Shown: piece after piece, positions 25,798 through 35,643 of the stretch | How positions within the stretch are numbered: position 1 is the stretch's first letter | Layout of the letters: every line of letters starts with the position of its first letter | Origin: Pseudonocardia autotrophica | GTDB lineage: Bacteria > Actinomycetota > Actinomycetes > Mycobacteriales > Pseudonocardiaceae | NCBI RefSeq assembly: GCF_000717175.1 | Contig: NZ_JNYD01000008.1 | Coordinates: 205,120 to 269,119 of the forward strand | DNA length: 64,000 nt | Direction of reading: 5' to 3' | Notes under the pieces: model-generated | Told to the model about the DNA's origin: nothing | The model's input: the letters and a program-made list of their open reading frames with translations, nothing else | Database searches by the model: none | Program-made: the position numbers and the translations under genes

Positions 25798-26505
25798 TCA
25801 GTACGCCCCGTCGCCCTTGATGACCGTGCCGACGGTCCGGACCAGGATCTTCAGGTCCAGGGCGGGGGACCAGGTGTCGACGTAGCGGGCGTCGAGGGTG
25901 ATCGACTCGCCCCAGGACAGGTCGCTGCGTCCGGAGACCTGCCACAGCCCGGTCATGCCGGGCTTGACCATCAGCCGACGACGGGCGGCGGCGCAGTAGA
26001 GGTCGACCTCGCGCTGCAGGGCGGGCCGGGGGCCGACGAGGGCCATGGTGCCGCCGATGACGTTGAACAGCTGGGGCAGCTCGTCGAGCGAGTACTTGCG
26101 CAGCACCGCCCCGACTCCGGTGATCCGGGGGTCCCGCGCGATCTTGAACAGCGGCCCGGCGGCCTCGTTGGCGGACTGCAGGGCCGCGAGCCGCGCCTCG
26201 GCGTCGACCACCATGGTCCGGAACTTGACCATCCGGAAGTGGCGCCCGTCCTGTCCGACGCGGGTCTGGCGGAAGAACACCGGCCCTCCGTCGAGCTTGA
26301 CGGCGAGAGCGACGCCGAGCAGGACCGGCAGAACGAGCAGCACGATCAGCACCGCCACGACCGCGTTGAGCACCGACCAGATGGTCCCGGCCCGCCGCGC
26401 CGGCGGCAGCTCCAGCGCGCGGACGGCCTCGATGGGCGCCGGGCGTTGGGCGGGGACGGGAACGCTGCTGAGGTCGACGGTGAGCTCGTCGAACGCGGCG
26501 GTCAT
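25798..26505 (-). CDS. Undecaprenyl-phosphate sugar phosphotransferase (short PglC/WcaJ C-domain type)
   Basis: 235 residues from ATG 26505 with GAGGAG upstream. One membrane helix at about 42-65 (LNAVVAVLIVLLVLPVLLGV) is followed by the catalytic domain: GGPVFFRQTRVGQDG, MVKFRTMVVDAE, KYSLDELPQLFNVI, MALVGPRPA, KPGMTGLWQVSGRS. These are the hallmark motifs of the monotopic phosphoglycosyltransferases that put the first sugar phosphate on undecaprenyl phosphate. It lacks the N-terminal multi-TM half of full-length WcaJ. It probably initiates the polysaccharide made by the cluster at 33-44 kb, now separated from it by cslA-glxA-cslZ and an IS256 remnant. Confidence 0.9.
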   Translation of the reverse strand: MTAAFDELTVDLSSVPVPAQRPAPIEAVRALELPPARRAGTIWSVLNAVVAVLIVLLVLPVLLGVALAVKLDGGPVFFRQTRVGQDGRHFRMVKFRTMVVDAEARLAALQSANEAAGPLFKIARDPRITGVGAVLRKYSLDELPQLFNVIGGTMALVGPRPALQREVDLYCAAARRRLMVKPGMTGLWQVSGRSDLSWGESITLDARYVDTWSPALDLKILVRTVGTVIKGDGAY

Positions 26506-26930
26506 GTCGGGCTACTCCTCGTGGCTCCAGATACGGACCCCCTCGATCCACATCTGCTCCGCTTGTCGGCCATCCCGGTGACCCTGTTAGCCCAACGCGT
26601 CACTGATCGTCACAAGTGATGATCGAAGCTATCTGGCGACCGGAACGAGCGGAGCCAGAGGCGTTGGTCCTGTGATCCGGGAGACCTTCTGAGACGCAGC
26701 GCGGACCAGGTAGAGCGCCGTGAGTAGTCCGCTCTGCCTCAACCTGCACTCCGAACAGCGCAGCAAGGGCTCTACGCCAGGCGGGAAACCGAACAGTCCG
26801 GACCTTACTCGCACGTAACGCCACGCAACGCGATCTCGAAAGGGTGATGCACGGGCAGCGTCCCAGCACTCTCCGTGCCAGTGGCGTCCACCAAGGTGGT
26901 GTACGACCGGCCCGGTGACGGGCGGGTCGA
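26506..26930. other. Gene-free stretch before an IS256-type remnant
   Basis: About 425 bases. Only short overlapping open frames, none with a recognisable motif or a good ribosome site. It may hold the promoter of the sugar transferase gene at its left end. It may be scar DNA from transposition. Confidence 0.4.
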
Positions 26931-27890
26931 GGTGTAGGGCGGCCACCGCGTGATCTTCTGAAGGCCTCTCACAGTCTCCGGAAGGTGATCACGCGATGAC
27001 CACGCCCTCAAGTATCGACCCCACCCAGTTCCTGCACGAACAGCTGTCCCAGGCGAGCCCGGACCTGTTGCGGCAGATGCTGACCACGTTCATCAACACG
27101 CTCATGTCGGCCGAGGCCGACGCGGTGTGCGGCGCCGGCTATGGCGAACGCTCCGAGCAGCGCACCAACACCCGCAACGGCTACCGCCACCGCGACTTCG
27201 ACACCCGCGCCGGCACGCTGCAGGTGGCGATCCCGAAACTGCGGTCCGGCAGCTACTTCCCGGACTGGCTGCTCGAGCGCCGCCGACGCGCGGAGCGGGC
27301 GCTGACCACGGTGGTGGTGACCTGCTATCTGCTCGGCGTGTCGACTCGGCGGATGGAGAAGCTCGTCGAGTCCCTCGGCATCACCAGACTGTCGAAGTCG
27401 CAGGTCTCGATCGTGGCGTCCGAGCTCGACGCACTCGGTCTACGACCAGCCCGACGCCTCCTCGGTGCACGCCCAGTTCGACCGGGTCCTCGACACCCTG
27501 GCCGACAAGCTGCCCAAGGTCGCCGAGCACCTCGACACCGCTCGCACCGACGTGCTGGCGTTCACGTCCTTCCCGAAGGAGGTGTGGCGCCAGATCTGGT
27601 CGAACAACCCGAGCGAGCGACTCAACCGCGAGATCCGCCGCCGCACCGACGTCGTCGGGATCTTCCCCGACCGCGATGCCCTGATCCGCCTCGTCGGCGC
27701 GGTCCTGGCCGAGCAGCACGACGAATGGGCCGAAGGACGCCGCTACCTCGGTCTCGACGTCCTCGCACGGGCCCGCGTCACCGCCGTCCCCGACGCCATC
27801 GCCGGCAACGAGGAGGTGAGCTCCACCGACACCATCCCGGCGCTCAGCGCCTGACAGAACAAGAAGATCACGCGTCAGCCGTCACACACC
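26931..27890 (+). mobile_element. Internally deleted IS256-family element
   Basis: Bounded by inverted repeats with outer GGTGT and a perfect inner CGCGTGATCTTCT (26947-26959, mirrored at 27862-27874). It is about 960 bp, against about 1.3 kb for an intact element, because the middle of the transposase is missing. No matching target duplication is seen. It could still move in trans if a full-length relative is present. Confidence 0.7.
26996..27854 (+). pseudogene. IS256-family (Mutator-type) transposase remnant
   Basis: The N-terminal part (phase of 26996) reads FLHEQLSQASPDLLRQMLTT, then CGAGYGERSEQRTNTRNGYR, to [13 protein letters not shown]. The C-terminal part (another phase, from about 27435) reads [20 protein letters not shown] to [20 protein letters not shown] and the stop at 27854. 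Roughly 115 codons between them, including two catalytic Asp regions, are deleted at about 27430, so the enzyme is dead. The flanking pieces are otherwise well preserved, so the deletion is recent. Confidence 0.8.
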
Positions 27891-27960
27891 ACGCCAGCGG
27901 ACTTGACCTCCGTGCCGGGGAAGCGTGCCGCCGCGCGCCCCGTCGAGGCCTGCACGTCAG

Positions 27961-29814
27961 ATGGGATCAGCAGTGGCGAGTCCAGTCGGGGAACAGGAAC
28001 GCGTCCGCGCCTTCAGCGAGATCTCCGGCCCGATCACCGAGCCACCCGCCGACCGGCCCTACCAGGTCGAGTTCAAGGGCGTGCACAAGTCCGACGGCCC
28101 CCGCCGCTACGCGGGGTCCCTCGCGATCGTCGTCCTCAACGTCGCCGTCGAGATCGGCTTCGTGCTGTGGCTGCTGCACCCCAGCCACCGCCCCGAGGTC
28201 GACGGCAACACTTTCGCCCAAGCCGCCAACGTGTTCGTCATCGCCTCGATCGCGCTGGTCGAGGCGCTACGCCTGGTCAACGTCGTCTCGCTGTCGTTGG
28301 CCTCGATCCTCGCCCGCGACCCGATCCCGGTCCGCCCGGACAGCGGCCTACGGGTGGCGTTCCTGACCACGATCGTGCCCGGTAAGGAGCCGATCGAGAT
28401 GGTCCGGACCACCCTCGAGGCGGCCCGGCGGATCCGCCACGACGGCCGGTTCGACGTCTGGCTCCTCGACGAGGGCGACGCCCCGGCGGTCAAGGAGATG
28501 TGCCTCGAAACGGGCGTGCACCACTTCTCCCGCAAGGGCGTCGAGGCCTACAACCAGCCCCGCGGCTTCTTCAAGGCGAAGACCAAGCACGGCAACTACA
28601 ACGCCTGGGTCGACGCCCACGGCTACCGCTACGACGTCTTCCTCTCCGTCGACCCCGACCACGTCCCGCTGCCGAACTACGCGGAGCGGATGCTCGGCTA
28701 CTTCCGGGACCCGGACGTCGCGTTCGTGGTCGGCCCGCAGTGCTACGCCAACGTCGACAACTTCGTGACCAAGGCCGCCGAGTCGCAGCAGTTCCCCTTC
28801 CACAGCGTGATCCAGCGGGCGGCGAACGCCTACGGCATCCCGATGCTGGTCGGCACGAACAACGCCGTCCGCATCGACGCGCTGATGTGCATCGGCGGCC
28901 TCGCGGACTCGATCACCGAGGACATGGCGACCGGCCTGGCGCTGCACACCCGCCGCAACCCCGGGACCGGCCGGCGGTGGCGCTCGGTCTACACGCCCGA
29001 CGTCGTCGCGGTGGGGGAGGGCCCCTCCTCCTGGACCGACTACTTCAGCCAGCAGCTGCGCTGGTCCCGCGGCACCTTCGAGATCCTCTCCGGCACCTTC
29101 TGGCGCCGGTTCCTGCGCCTGACGCCCGGCCGGATGCTGCACTACCTGCTGATTACGACCTTCTACCCGTCGATGGCGGTCGGCTGGATCCTCGGCGCCG
29201 TCAACGCCACGCTGTACCTGGCCTTCGGCGTCGCCGGCATCGTGGTCCCGCCCGAGCTGTGGCTCGCCCTCTACGTCGACGCCACGCTCTTCCAGGCGTG
29301 GGTCTACATCCGCAACCGCCGCTACAACGTCAGCCCCTACGAGGAGACGGGCAGCGCCGGGCTGCGCGGGATGGCGATGTCGGTGCTCTCCGCGCCGATC
29401 TACGCGAGCGCGCTGACCGCCACGGTCCTGCGCCGGCCCGCGAAGTTCGTGGTCACCCCGAAGGCCGACGCGTCGTCGCCGGACCGGGTGGACACCTTCC
29501 GTCGGCACCTGCAGTGGTCCGCCCTGCTCGCCGCCGCGCTCGTCACCTCGGTGGTCCTCGGCTACGCCAACGTGGACGTGATGATGTGGCCGGCGATCGC
29601 GCTGCTGGTCAGCCTCGCCCCGCTGGCCATCTGGCTCCTCGAGCGCGACGACGACGCCACCGGGACCCAGTCCCCGAGCGAGCTCGTGGGCGCCACCGCC
29701 CCCGTCCGCCCGCTCCGCCCGCAGCCGCACATCCCGGCCCAGCCCGGCCTGCTGCGACCGGGTGCGGTCCCCGCTCCCCGTAACACCGACGACGAGATCG
29801 GAGCCATCGCGTGA
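27961..29814 (+). CDS. cslA: Cellulose-synthase-like glycosyltransferase CslA
   Basis: 617 residues from ATG 27961. Two membrane helices precede a GT2 catalytic domain: LRVAFLTTIVPGKEPIEMV, VWLLDEGDAPAV (first Asp), FLSVDPDHVPLPNY (DxD type), DSITEDMATGLAL (TED) and the product-binding QQLRW. C-terminal membrane helices follow (TTFYPSMAVGWILGAV; IWLLERDD at the end). In Streptomyces, CslA makes a beta-glucan at hyphal tips together with GlxA and an endoglucanase, and here the same three genes follow in order. Its stop overlaps the glxA GTG start. The IS256 remnant ends just 70 bases upstream, possibly separating the gene from its native promoter. Confidence 0.9.
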   Translation: MGSAVASPVGEQERVRAFSEISGPITEPPADRPYQVEFKGVHKSDGPRRYAGSLAIVVLNVAVEIGFVLWLLHPSHRPEVDGNTFAQAANVFVIASIALVEALRLVNVVSLSLASILARDPIPVRPDSGLRVAFLTTIVPGKEPIEMVRTTLEAARRIRHDGRFDVWLLDEGDAPAVKEMCLETGVHHFSRKGVEAYNQPRGFFKAKTKHGNYNAWVDAHGYRYDVFLSVDPDHVPLPNYAERMLGYFRDPDVAFVVGPQCYANVDNFVTKAAESQQFPFHSVIQRAANAYGIPMLVGTNNAVRIDALMCIGGLADSITEDMATGLALHTRRNPGTGRRWRSVYTPDVVAVGEGPSSWTDYFSQQLRWSRGTFEILSGTFWRRFLRLTPGRMLHYLLITTFYPSMAVGWILGAVNATLYLAFGVAGIVVPPELWLALYVDATLFQAWVYIRNRRYNVSPYEETGSAGLRGMAMSVLSAPIYASALTATVLRRPAKFVVTPKADASSPDRVDTFRRHLQWSALLAAALVTSVVLGYANVDVMMWPAIALLVSLAPLAIWLLERDDDATGTQSPSELVGATAPVRPLRPQPHIPAQPGLLRPGAVPAPRNTDDEIGAIA

Positions 29815-31769
29815 AGCGCGCCCTTCGCGCCGTCCTGGGACGGCTGGTCCGGCACCGCAAGCTGGCCACCCTCGTGACGGTCCCCGGCGTCCTGCTCGCC
29901 GTGAACGTGCCGCCCGCGGTGGCGTTCGTGAGCGACTACCAGCACGACAAGCTGATCAACAGCGCCGAGTACAAGGCGCAGTACGGCAAGTGGGACGTCA
30001 TCGACCTCCCCTCCGACCTGCGTGTCAACGCCATCCACGCCGCGCTGCTGCCCACCGGCAAGCTGCTGATCATCGCCGGCTCGGGCAACGACCAGACCCA
30101 GTTCGACGCCGGCACCTTCACGTCCCTCGTCTACGACCCCGCCACCGGGCAGGGCCGGATCGTGCTCACGCCCGACGACATGTTCTGCGGCGGGCACGCC
30201 TTCCTCTCCGACGGCAACCTGCTCGTCGCCGGCGGCACCCAGCGCTACGAGATCCTCGACGGCGCGGTGACCAAGGCGGCTGGCCAGCTCGTGGTCAAGA
30301 ACGAGAACCCCGACGCCGGCCGGGACTTCCCGAAGGGCACCGAGTTCGTCGCGCCCGACAGCCGGAAGTACCTCGCCACCAACGCCTTCACGGTGAAGCC
30401 CGCGACCAAGACCCAGATGGGCAAGCGCGGCAACGTCACCGTCACCGCGAGCGAGACGCAAGGTGTGGGTCGAGTCCGAGGACACCGGCACCGCCGGCGT
30501 CACCGACGTCCCGACGCAGTACACGATCACCGGCCTGACCGGCGCCGACGCGGACAACGTCTACGGCCTCGGCCAGAAGATGACCATGGACAAGCAGGAC
30601 TACCAGGGCATCGAGCAGGCCTACGAGTTCGACCCCTTCGCCGAGGAGTACGTGCGGGTGGGGGACATGAACCAAAAGCGCTGGTACCCCACGCTGACCG
30701 GCCTGCCCGACGGCACCGTGCTCACGACCTCGGGGCTCGACGGCAGCGGCGTGATCCTGCCCGGCCAGAACGAGATCTACGACCCGAAGAGCAAGACCTG
30801 GACCGAGCGTCCGGACCTGTTCCGCTACTTCCCGACCTACCCCGCGATCTTCCAGACCGCGAAGGAGGGGACGCTCTTCTACACCGGCTCCAACGCCGGC
30901 TACGGCCCCGCCGACCAGGGCCGCGTCCCAGGCTTCTGGAACCCCGGGGACAACTCGTTCGAGCCCGTCGCCGGGCTGCGCGACGCCGACCAGATGGAGA
31001 CGAGCGGCTCGGCCTGGGCCGGGCCGGTCCAGGACCAGAAGATGATCGTGGTCGGGGGCGGCGGCGTCGGCGAGTCTCCGCTGACCAGCAAGCGGATCGA
31101 CGTCATCGACCTCAAGAAGGGCCCGAAGGCCGCGTACACACCCGGCCCGGACCTGCCGGTGCCGACCCGCTACCCGAACGTCGTGCAGCTGCCCGACGAC
31201 TCGCTGCTGATCGCGAACGGCTCGCGCGACTACCGCGGCAAGGGCGCGAGCGACAACCTGGTCGCGAGCCTCTACCACCCGGACACGAACACGCTCTCGG
31301 CCGCCGCGGACCCGTTCGTCGGCCGCGACTACCACTCCGAGGGCATCCTGCTGCCCACCGGCCAGGTGATGACCCTCGGCGGCAACTCGCTGTTCAAGGA
31401 CGCCGCGGACACCAAGACCGCGCCCTTCGAGCAGCGGCTGGAGATCTACACGCCGCCGTACCTGTCCACGGGCCGCAGCCGACGATCACCACGGCGCCGG
31501 ACACCGCGGCCCTCGGCTCCACGATCACCGTCGCCTCGCCCGAGGCCGGGCAGATCGCGAAGGCGCGGCTGATCCGGCCGTCCGCGGCCACGCACGCCAC
31601 GGACGTCGAGCAGCGCAGCGTGGCCCTGGACGTCACGACGAACCCGAATGGCACGCTGGACCTCGCGATCCCCGAGCAGCCGACGCTGGTCCCGCCCGGC
31701 TACTACATGCTGTTCCTGGTCGACGGCGCAGGCACGCCTTCGAAGGCGCACTGGGTGCACGTCACGTGA
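29811..31769 (+). pseudogene. glxA: GlxA-type radical copper oxidase gene with two compensating frameshifts
   Basis: It starts at GTG 29811 inside the cslA stop. A signal/anchor segment (LATLVTVPGVLLAVNVPPAVAF) is followed by a Kelch-type propeller with MFCGGHAFLSDGNLLVAGG (the Cys of the Tyr-Cys cofactor), KRWYPTLTGLPDG (ligand Tyr), and DYHSEGILLPTGQVMTLGG (His region). A C-terminal DUF1929-like domain ends KAHWVHVT. Reading through requires a one-base excess near 30459 (after ...TASET, resuming KVWVESEDTG) and a one-base loss near 31474 (after ...YLSTG, resuming PQPTITTAP). Either the gene is recently dead or the consensus has two indels. The copper site is otherwise intact, and the next gene is intact and coupled. 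Confidence 0.8.
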
Positions 31770-32827
31770 GCGCGGAGACCGCTCTGCCAGAATCGGTGGA
31801 CGTGGCTCGACGTCGTCTGTCCCGCTGGTTGGGCAGCCTCCTGTCCGGTGGCGTGCTGGCCGCCGCTGCACTGGGCTGCTCCTCGGGTGGGGAGCAGCCG
31901 AGCGCGACGCCCACGGCCGATTCGGCGGTCACCTCGCCGACGGGCTTCTACGTCGACCCGACCACACCCGCCGCGGCGCAGGTCATGACGTGGGAGCAAC
32001 AAGGCCGCACGGACGACGCCCAGGAAATCCGGAAGATCGCCGAGCAGCCGGTCCCGCTGTGGGTCTCCGCTGATCCCGCAGCCGTCGAGTCCGAGACCCG
32101 GGCGTACGTCGGGCGCGCGCAGCAGGCCGGCCAGAAGCCGCTGGTGGTGGGCTACAACATCCCGCACCGGGACTGCGGCAGCTTCTCCGGCGGCGGCGCG
32201 ACCGACGGCGGCCAGTACCGCCAGTGGGTCAAGGGCCTGGCCGCGGCGCTCGACGGTGCCGGCGCCACGGTGGTCCTCGAACCCGACGCGGTGCCGCACG
32301 AGATCTCCGGCTGCGTGGACGGCAACCTGCGCGACGAGCGCTACGAGCTTCTCGGCGAGGCGATCGACCAGCTCAAGGGGGCGGGTGCGCGGGTGTACCT
32401 CGACGCCGGCAACCCCGGCTTCATCACCGACACCGGCGCTCTCGCCGCGGCGCTGGACCGGTCGGGGGTGAAGCGGGCGGACGGCTTCGCGCTCAACGTC
32501 GCCAACTTCTGGACCACCGAGGACAACGTCGCCTACGGCACGAAGATCTCCGAGGCGCTGGGCGGGGCCCCCTTCGTGATCGACACCAGCCGCAACGGCG
32601 CGGGCCCGGTGGGGTCCGATCAGGTCAACGGTGCCCCGAGCTTCTGCAACCCACCCGGCCGTGCCCTCGGCGCGAGGCCCACCACCCAGAGCGGCAACCC
32701 GCTGGTCGACGACCTGCTGTGGGTCAAGCGGCCGGGCGAGTCGGACGGCGCGTGCCGGCCGGGGGAGCCGCCGGCGGGGCAGTGGTACCCGGACTACGCG
32801 CTGGGGTTCGCGGAGCGGGCGGGGTAG
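31766..32827 (+). CDS. cslZ: GH6-family endoglucanase lipoprotein (CslZ-like)
   Basis: 353 residues from GTG 31766, overlapping the glxA stop. It has a basic start, a hydrophobic core and a lipobox ending AALGC, so it is a lipoprotein. GH6 motifs: LVVGYNIPHRDCGSFSGGG, TVVLEPDAVPH (catalytic acid Asp), RVYLDAGNPGF, GFALNVANFWTTEDN, FVIDTSRNGAGP, and a late LLWVKRPGESDG. It is third in cslA-glxA-cslZ, where it would trim the glucan made by CslA. Family confident; the gene symbol follows the Streptomyces arrangement. Confidence 0.85.
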   Translation: MSAETALPESVDVARRRLSRWLGSLLSGGVLAAAALGCSSGGEQPSATPTADSAVTSPTGFYVDPTTPAAAQVMTWEQQGRTDDAQEIRKIAEQPVPLWVSADPAAVESETRAYVGRAQQAGQKPLVVGYNIPHRDCGSFSGGGATDGGQYRQWVKGLAAALDGAGATVVLEPDAVPHEISGCVDGNLRDERYELLGEAIDQLKGAGARVYLDAGNPGFITDTGALAAALDRSGVKRADGFALNVANFWTTEDNVAYGTKISEALGGAPFVIDTSRNGAGPVGSDQVNGAPSFCNPPGRALGARPTTQSGNPLVDDLLWVKRPGESDGACRPGEPPAGQWYPDYALGFAERAG

Positions 32828-33079
32828 AGCCACCCGCGCCGAGGACCGGTGGCGTGACACTCGCCGGCTGCGTAGCCCCTGGCCAGGTCCCTCCGGGACG
32901 CGATCGCCAAGGCAAAGGAGGACGGCAACATCAGGGGGTGGCGGTGCCGCTGGTCCCGTGTGTATCTGCGGGCGGACTCCCGTCCTCGCGACCGCCAGAC
33001 GGCCTTACATGCGCATTCCAGGCACGATCCGACGACGCAACGGGCCGTGCGAATCTAACCGAGCGCACCGGAAAGCGGC

Positions 33080-34231
33080 TCAGGCGTCCTGTTCTCCGCC
33101 TAGGAGAGCCATTTGGATACTCCGAGCGAACGCATCTTCAGAGTATCTTATGGCTACCGTCCGCTCGGCGTTGCTAGAGATCTGAAGGGCTGTCTGCCAG
33201 TTCAACCATGCGTATTCGACCGCGTCCGCGAGGGTGGTCGGACTCCCAGGCGGAAACAGGACTCCGTCATGGCGATTATGGATAATGTCGCTTAAACCGC
33301 CTACATCGCTAGCAATGACGATGCGGCCACGCGCCATCCCCTCGAGCGCTACCAGACCGAATGGCTCGATACGCGAAGGAACAATAACCACGTGGTGCTC
33401 TCGATAAACATCATCTATGTCTGATCTGAAGTCGTGAATAGTGCAAAAAGCGCCTAGCTTGAGCGTCGAGACCACCTTCCGGATCTCCGAAACGTACCAC
33501 TCGTAGCCACTGAATGCACTACCAATGATAGTTAGCTCGGCTCGAATCCCACGAGTACGTAGCTCGGCGAGCGCTGCGACCGCAACATCCGTTCCTTTCC
33601 GAGGCGAGAGTCGCCCGGGTAGCAGAAGCCGCAGAATTTCGGGTCTCTCATGGGGGAGCGGATCAACCAATCCAGGAGTGCGGACGGTATTCGGAACAAT
33701 AATAGTCTTCTCATCAACCTCACGCCAGCGACCTCCATTTGAGACAAAATCGCGGGCGGCGCGGCTTATGCAGATAACATCGCTTGCCAACCGAGCTGGA
33801 AAGGTAAGCAGCTTCATGAAAACGGGACGGAGTGCGGTCTCTGCCTCATGTACGTGCAGCACCGACCGAACACGTAGGAGGCGTGCCGCGAGGATCGGAA
33901 CGGGAATAGTTACTGTACTAATATAGCAGATGCTCGCTCGCGATTCACGAATCATGATCGCTGTGCGTACTAGGCTGCAGAGCGCGTTGAGTGATAGTAG
34001 AACGAGCTTCGTAGGCGATCGAAGGATCTCCTTGCGAAGCACAGCCATTGAGGGGTCTGTTCGTACTTCGACGCCCAACTGCGTCAACATTTCGCTCAGC
34101 GGGCCGGTCGACGGAAGCACCACAGTTATCTCTGTCGATGACTGTATTGCCTCAATTACGCGGAGGAGCATTCGATCGGAGCCATAAAGCTCAACGCTTG
34201 GATGAAAGGCGATCAACCGGATCCCGCTCAC
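33080..34231 (-). CDS. GT4-family glycosyltransferase
   Basis: 383 residues. It has a GT-B fold with the C-terminal signature LLLPGRLSPRKGTDVAVAAL, then HVVIVPSRIEPFGLVALEGM (the EPFG..ALE nucleotide-sugar motif) and ASDVGGLSDII. The N-terminal domain opens IRLIAFHPSVELYGSDRML. It retains its sugar nucleotide configuration, as GT4 enzymes do. It is last in the lower-GC minus-strand cassette, after a gap of about 100 bases from the Wzy-like gene. Base composition is clearly lower in GC than at 20-30 kb. Donor and acceptor unknown. Confidence 0.85.
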   Translation of the reverse strand: MSGIRLIAFHPSVELYGSDRMLLRVIEAIQSSTEITVVLPSTGPLSEMLTQLGVEVRTDPSMAVLRKEILRSPTKLVLLSLNALCSLVRTAIMIRESRASICYISTVTIPVPILAARLLRVRSVLHVHEAETALRPVFMKLLTFPARLASDVICISRAARDFVSNGGRWREVDEKTIIVPNTVRTPGLVDPLPHERPEILRLLLPGRLSPRKGTDVAVAALAELRTRGIRAELTIIGSAFSGYEWYVSEIRKVVSTLKLGAFCTIHDFRSDIDDVYREHHVVIVPSRIEPFGLVALEGMARGRIVIASDVGGLSDIIHNRHDGVLFPPGSPTTLADAVEYAWLNWQTALQISSNAERTVAIRYSEDAFARSIQMALLGGEQDA

Positions 34232-34332
34232 CTGCCGGGTAACTCCTCGTCTGCTGCGTGTACGCGTGTCGTCAACCGTACATAGGCCCTAGAGCCACTT
34301 TTCGCGTATCTGATTCCCAGGAAGGGAAAGTT

Positions 34333-35643
34333 CTAATTTGAGCGGGCTTCTTGTCGGACTTCGCCTTCGACGCCAGGCTGTCCGTCGAGCGTCGAGATCG
34401 CTACAAAGAACAGACCGATTGCGACGCTGGAGAATTGATCTCTGAACATCTGCGAGGCAAATGTTGTGATGAGGATCAGGAGCCCAATCGACATCACGTC
34501 TCCTGCACGTATCCGGTTTCGGGCGACGGTAACAGTCACAAGCGCTGCGACCATCAAAGCGATTAGACCGGCCAGATAAATAACCCCACCTTGAATTAGC
34601 AGCAACGATCCGCTATTGATGCCCAGGTGAACGTGTATCCGCTGCTTCTGATCATCTACGTTTGAGAGGCCAGCGCCGAGACTCGCTGCATGGTAGTCGC
34701 GATAGGCAACGTAGTTTAGGTATGCACGCTCGTTTCTTGCGTCGGGTACGGTGCTGGACGGGAGGATAATCTCCACATATGATGAATTATCTACAGGGCG
34801 ATATGATGAACCGGAGTTACTCAAGAACCCATTCGCGGAAATCACAATCGTAGCGAGAACTGCGAGGGACGCTCCAACAGCTCCTTTCATTCGCCCGGTG
34901 ACACAGCTAGACTTGCCAACAAAATATAGCAACACAATCCCAAAGACGGCAAACATCGGGATAAACATCTTGTTGTCGTTCTTGGTAGATATATCAGCCA
35001 TTACGCCAAGCTGAATCACAACGACGATCGGCAGTGCGGGGTGTCCTTGTCTGCGTACAATCCGCGTTACATTAAGCCCGAACGTGGCAAGCCATACGAA
35101 GTTCAACACGCTCGCACCGTTCGAGCCAATGAGTCCGTCCATATGATCGAACGCGTTGGGATTGTGCGCGAGAAACGGCTCCATCAAGAACCGTTGACTT
35201 GAGATCTGTACATAAACAATAGCCGAGTTGACGACGAAGTACACATTCAGAACTTGAGACACGACTGCGACAACTCGAGCCAATGCGTCGTTTGAGTACT
35301 GACAGGTCAGATGAGCGAAGTAGACAATCGCCGCCACGGGCAGCAAGGCTGTCAGCACGTTGCCTACGCCAACCAACTTAACGCCGCGGAGAGAAAAGTT
35401 TATAAGAACAATTAGTAATAGAGGGAGCAACGGTAATAGGATACGTCGCAGTATGAGGAATTGAGAGTTTCTCACTATACCTCGCGCGCCTGCTATGCAG
35501 GCTACGACGGTGAACACGGTCATCGGGACGGCAGACAACGCCGGGACTGCCTCGCGCATGTACCGGAGAAACAACAGATTGACAAGGAGCAGTGCAAGAA
35601 GGGCCTTGTCGGACCCGCGAACCGCGGCAAGCTGGCTCGGCAT
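34333..35643 (-). CDS. Wzy-like polysaccharide polymerase / O-antigen ligase-type membrane protein
   Basis: 436 residues, about ten or more membrane helices (for example LALLLVNLLFLRYM, ILLPLLPLLLIVLINFSL, IYLAGLIALMVAALVTVTVA), and one large extracytoplasmic loop between about 275 and 345. That loop, before the last helices, is typical of Wzy polymerases and ligases. The start ATG 35643 shares one base with the stop of the flippase gene. Neighbours are Wzx, glycosyltransferases and a Wzz/BY-kinase, so it should polymerise repeat units outside the membrane. Low sequence conservation is normal for this class, so the call is by topology and context. Confidence 0.75.
   Translation of the reverse strand: MPSQLAAVRGSDKALLALLLVNLLFLRYMREAVPALSAVPMTVFTVVACIAGARGIVRNSQFLILRRILLPLLPLLLIVLINFSLRGVKLVGVGNVLTALLPVAAIVYFAHLTCQYSNDALARVVAVVSQVLNVYFVVNSAIVYVQISSQRFLMEPFLAHNPNAFDHMDGLIGSNGASVLNFVWLATFGLNVTRIVRRQGHPALPIVVVIQLGVMADISTKNDNKMFIPMFAVFGIVLLYFVGKSSCVTGRMKGAVGASLAVLATIVISANGFLSNSGSSYRPVDNSSYVEIILPSSTVPDARNERAYLNYVAYRDYHAASLGAGLSNVDDQKQRIHVHLGINSGSLLLIQGGVIYLAGLIALMVAALVTVTVARNRIRAGDVMSIGLLILITTFASQMFRDQFSSVAIGLFFVAISTLDGQPGVEGEVRQEARSN

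Noticed and set aside
32828..33079. Small gene between cslZ and the glycosyltransferase
   Set aside because: Short open frames exist but none has a start with a ribosome site or any recognisable motif; treated as spacer at the GC border.
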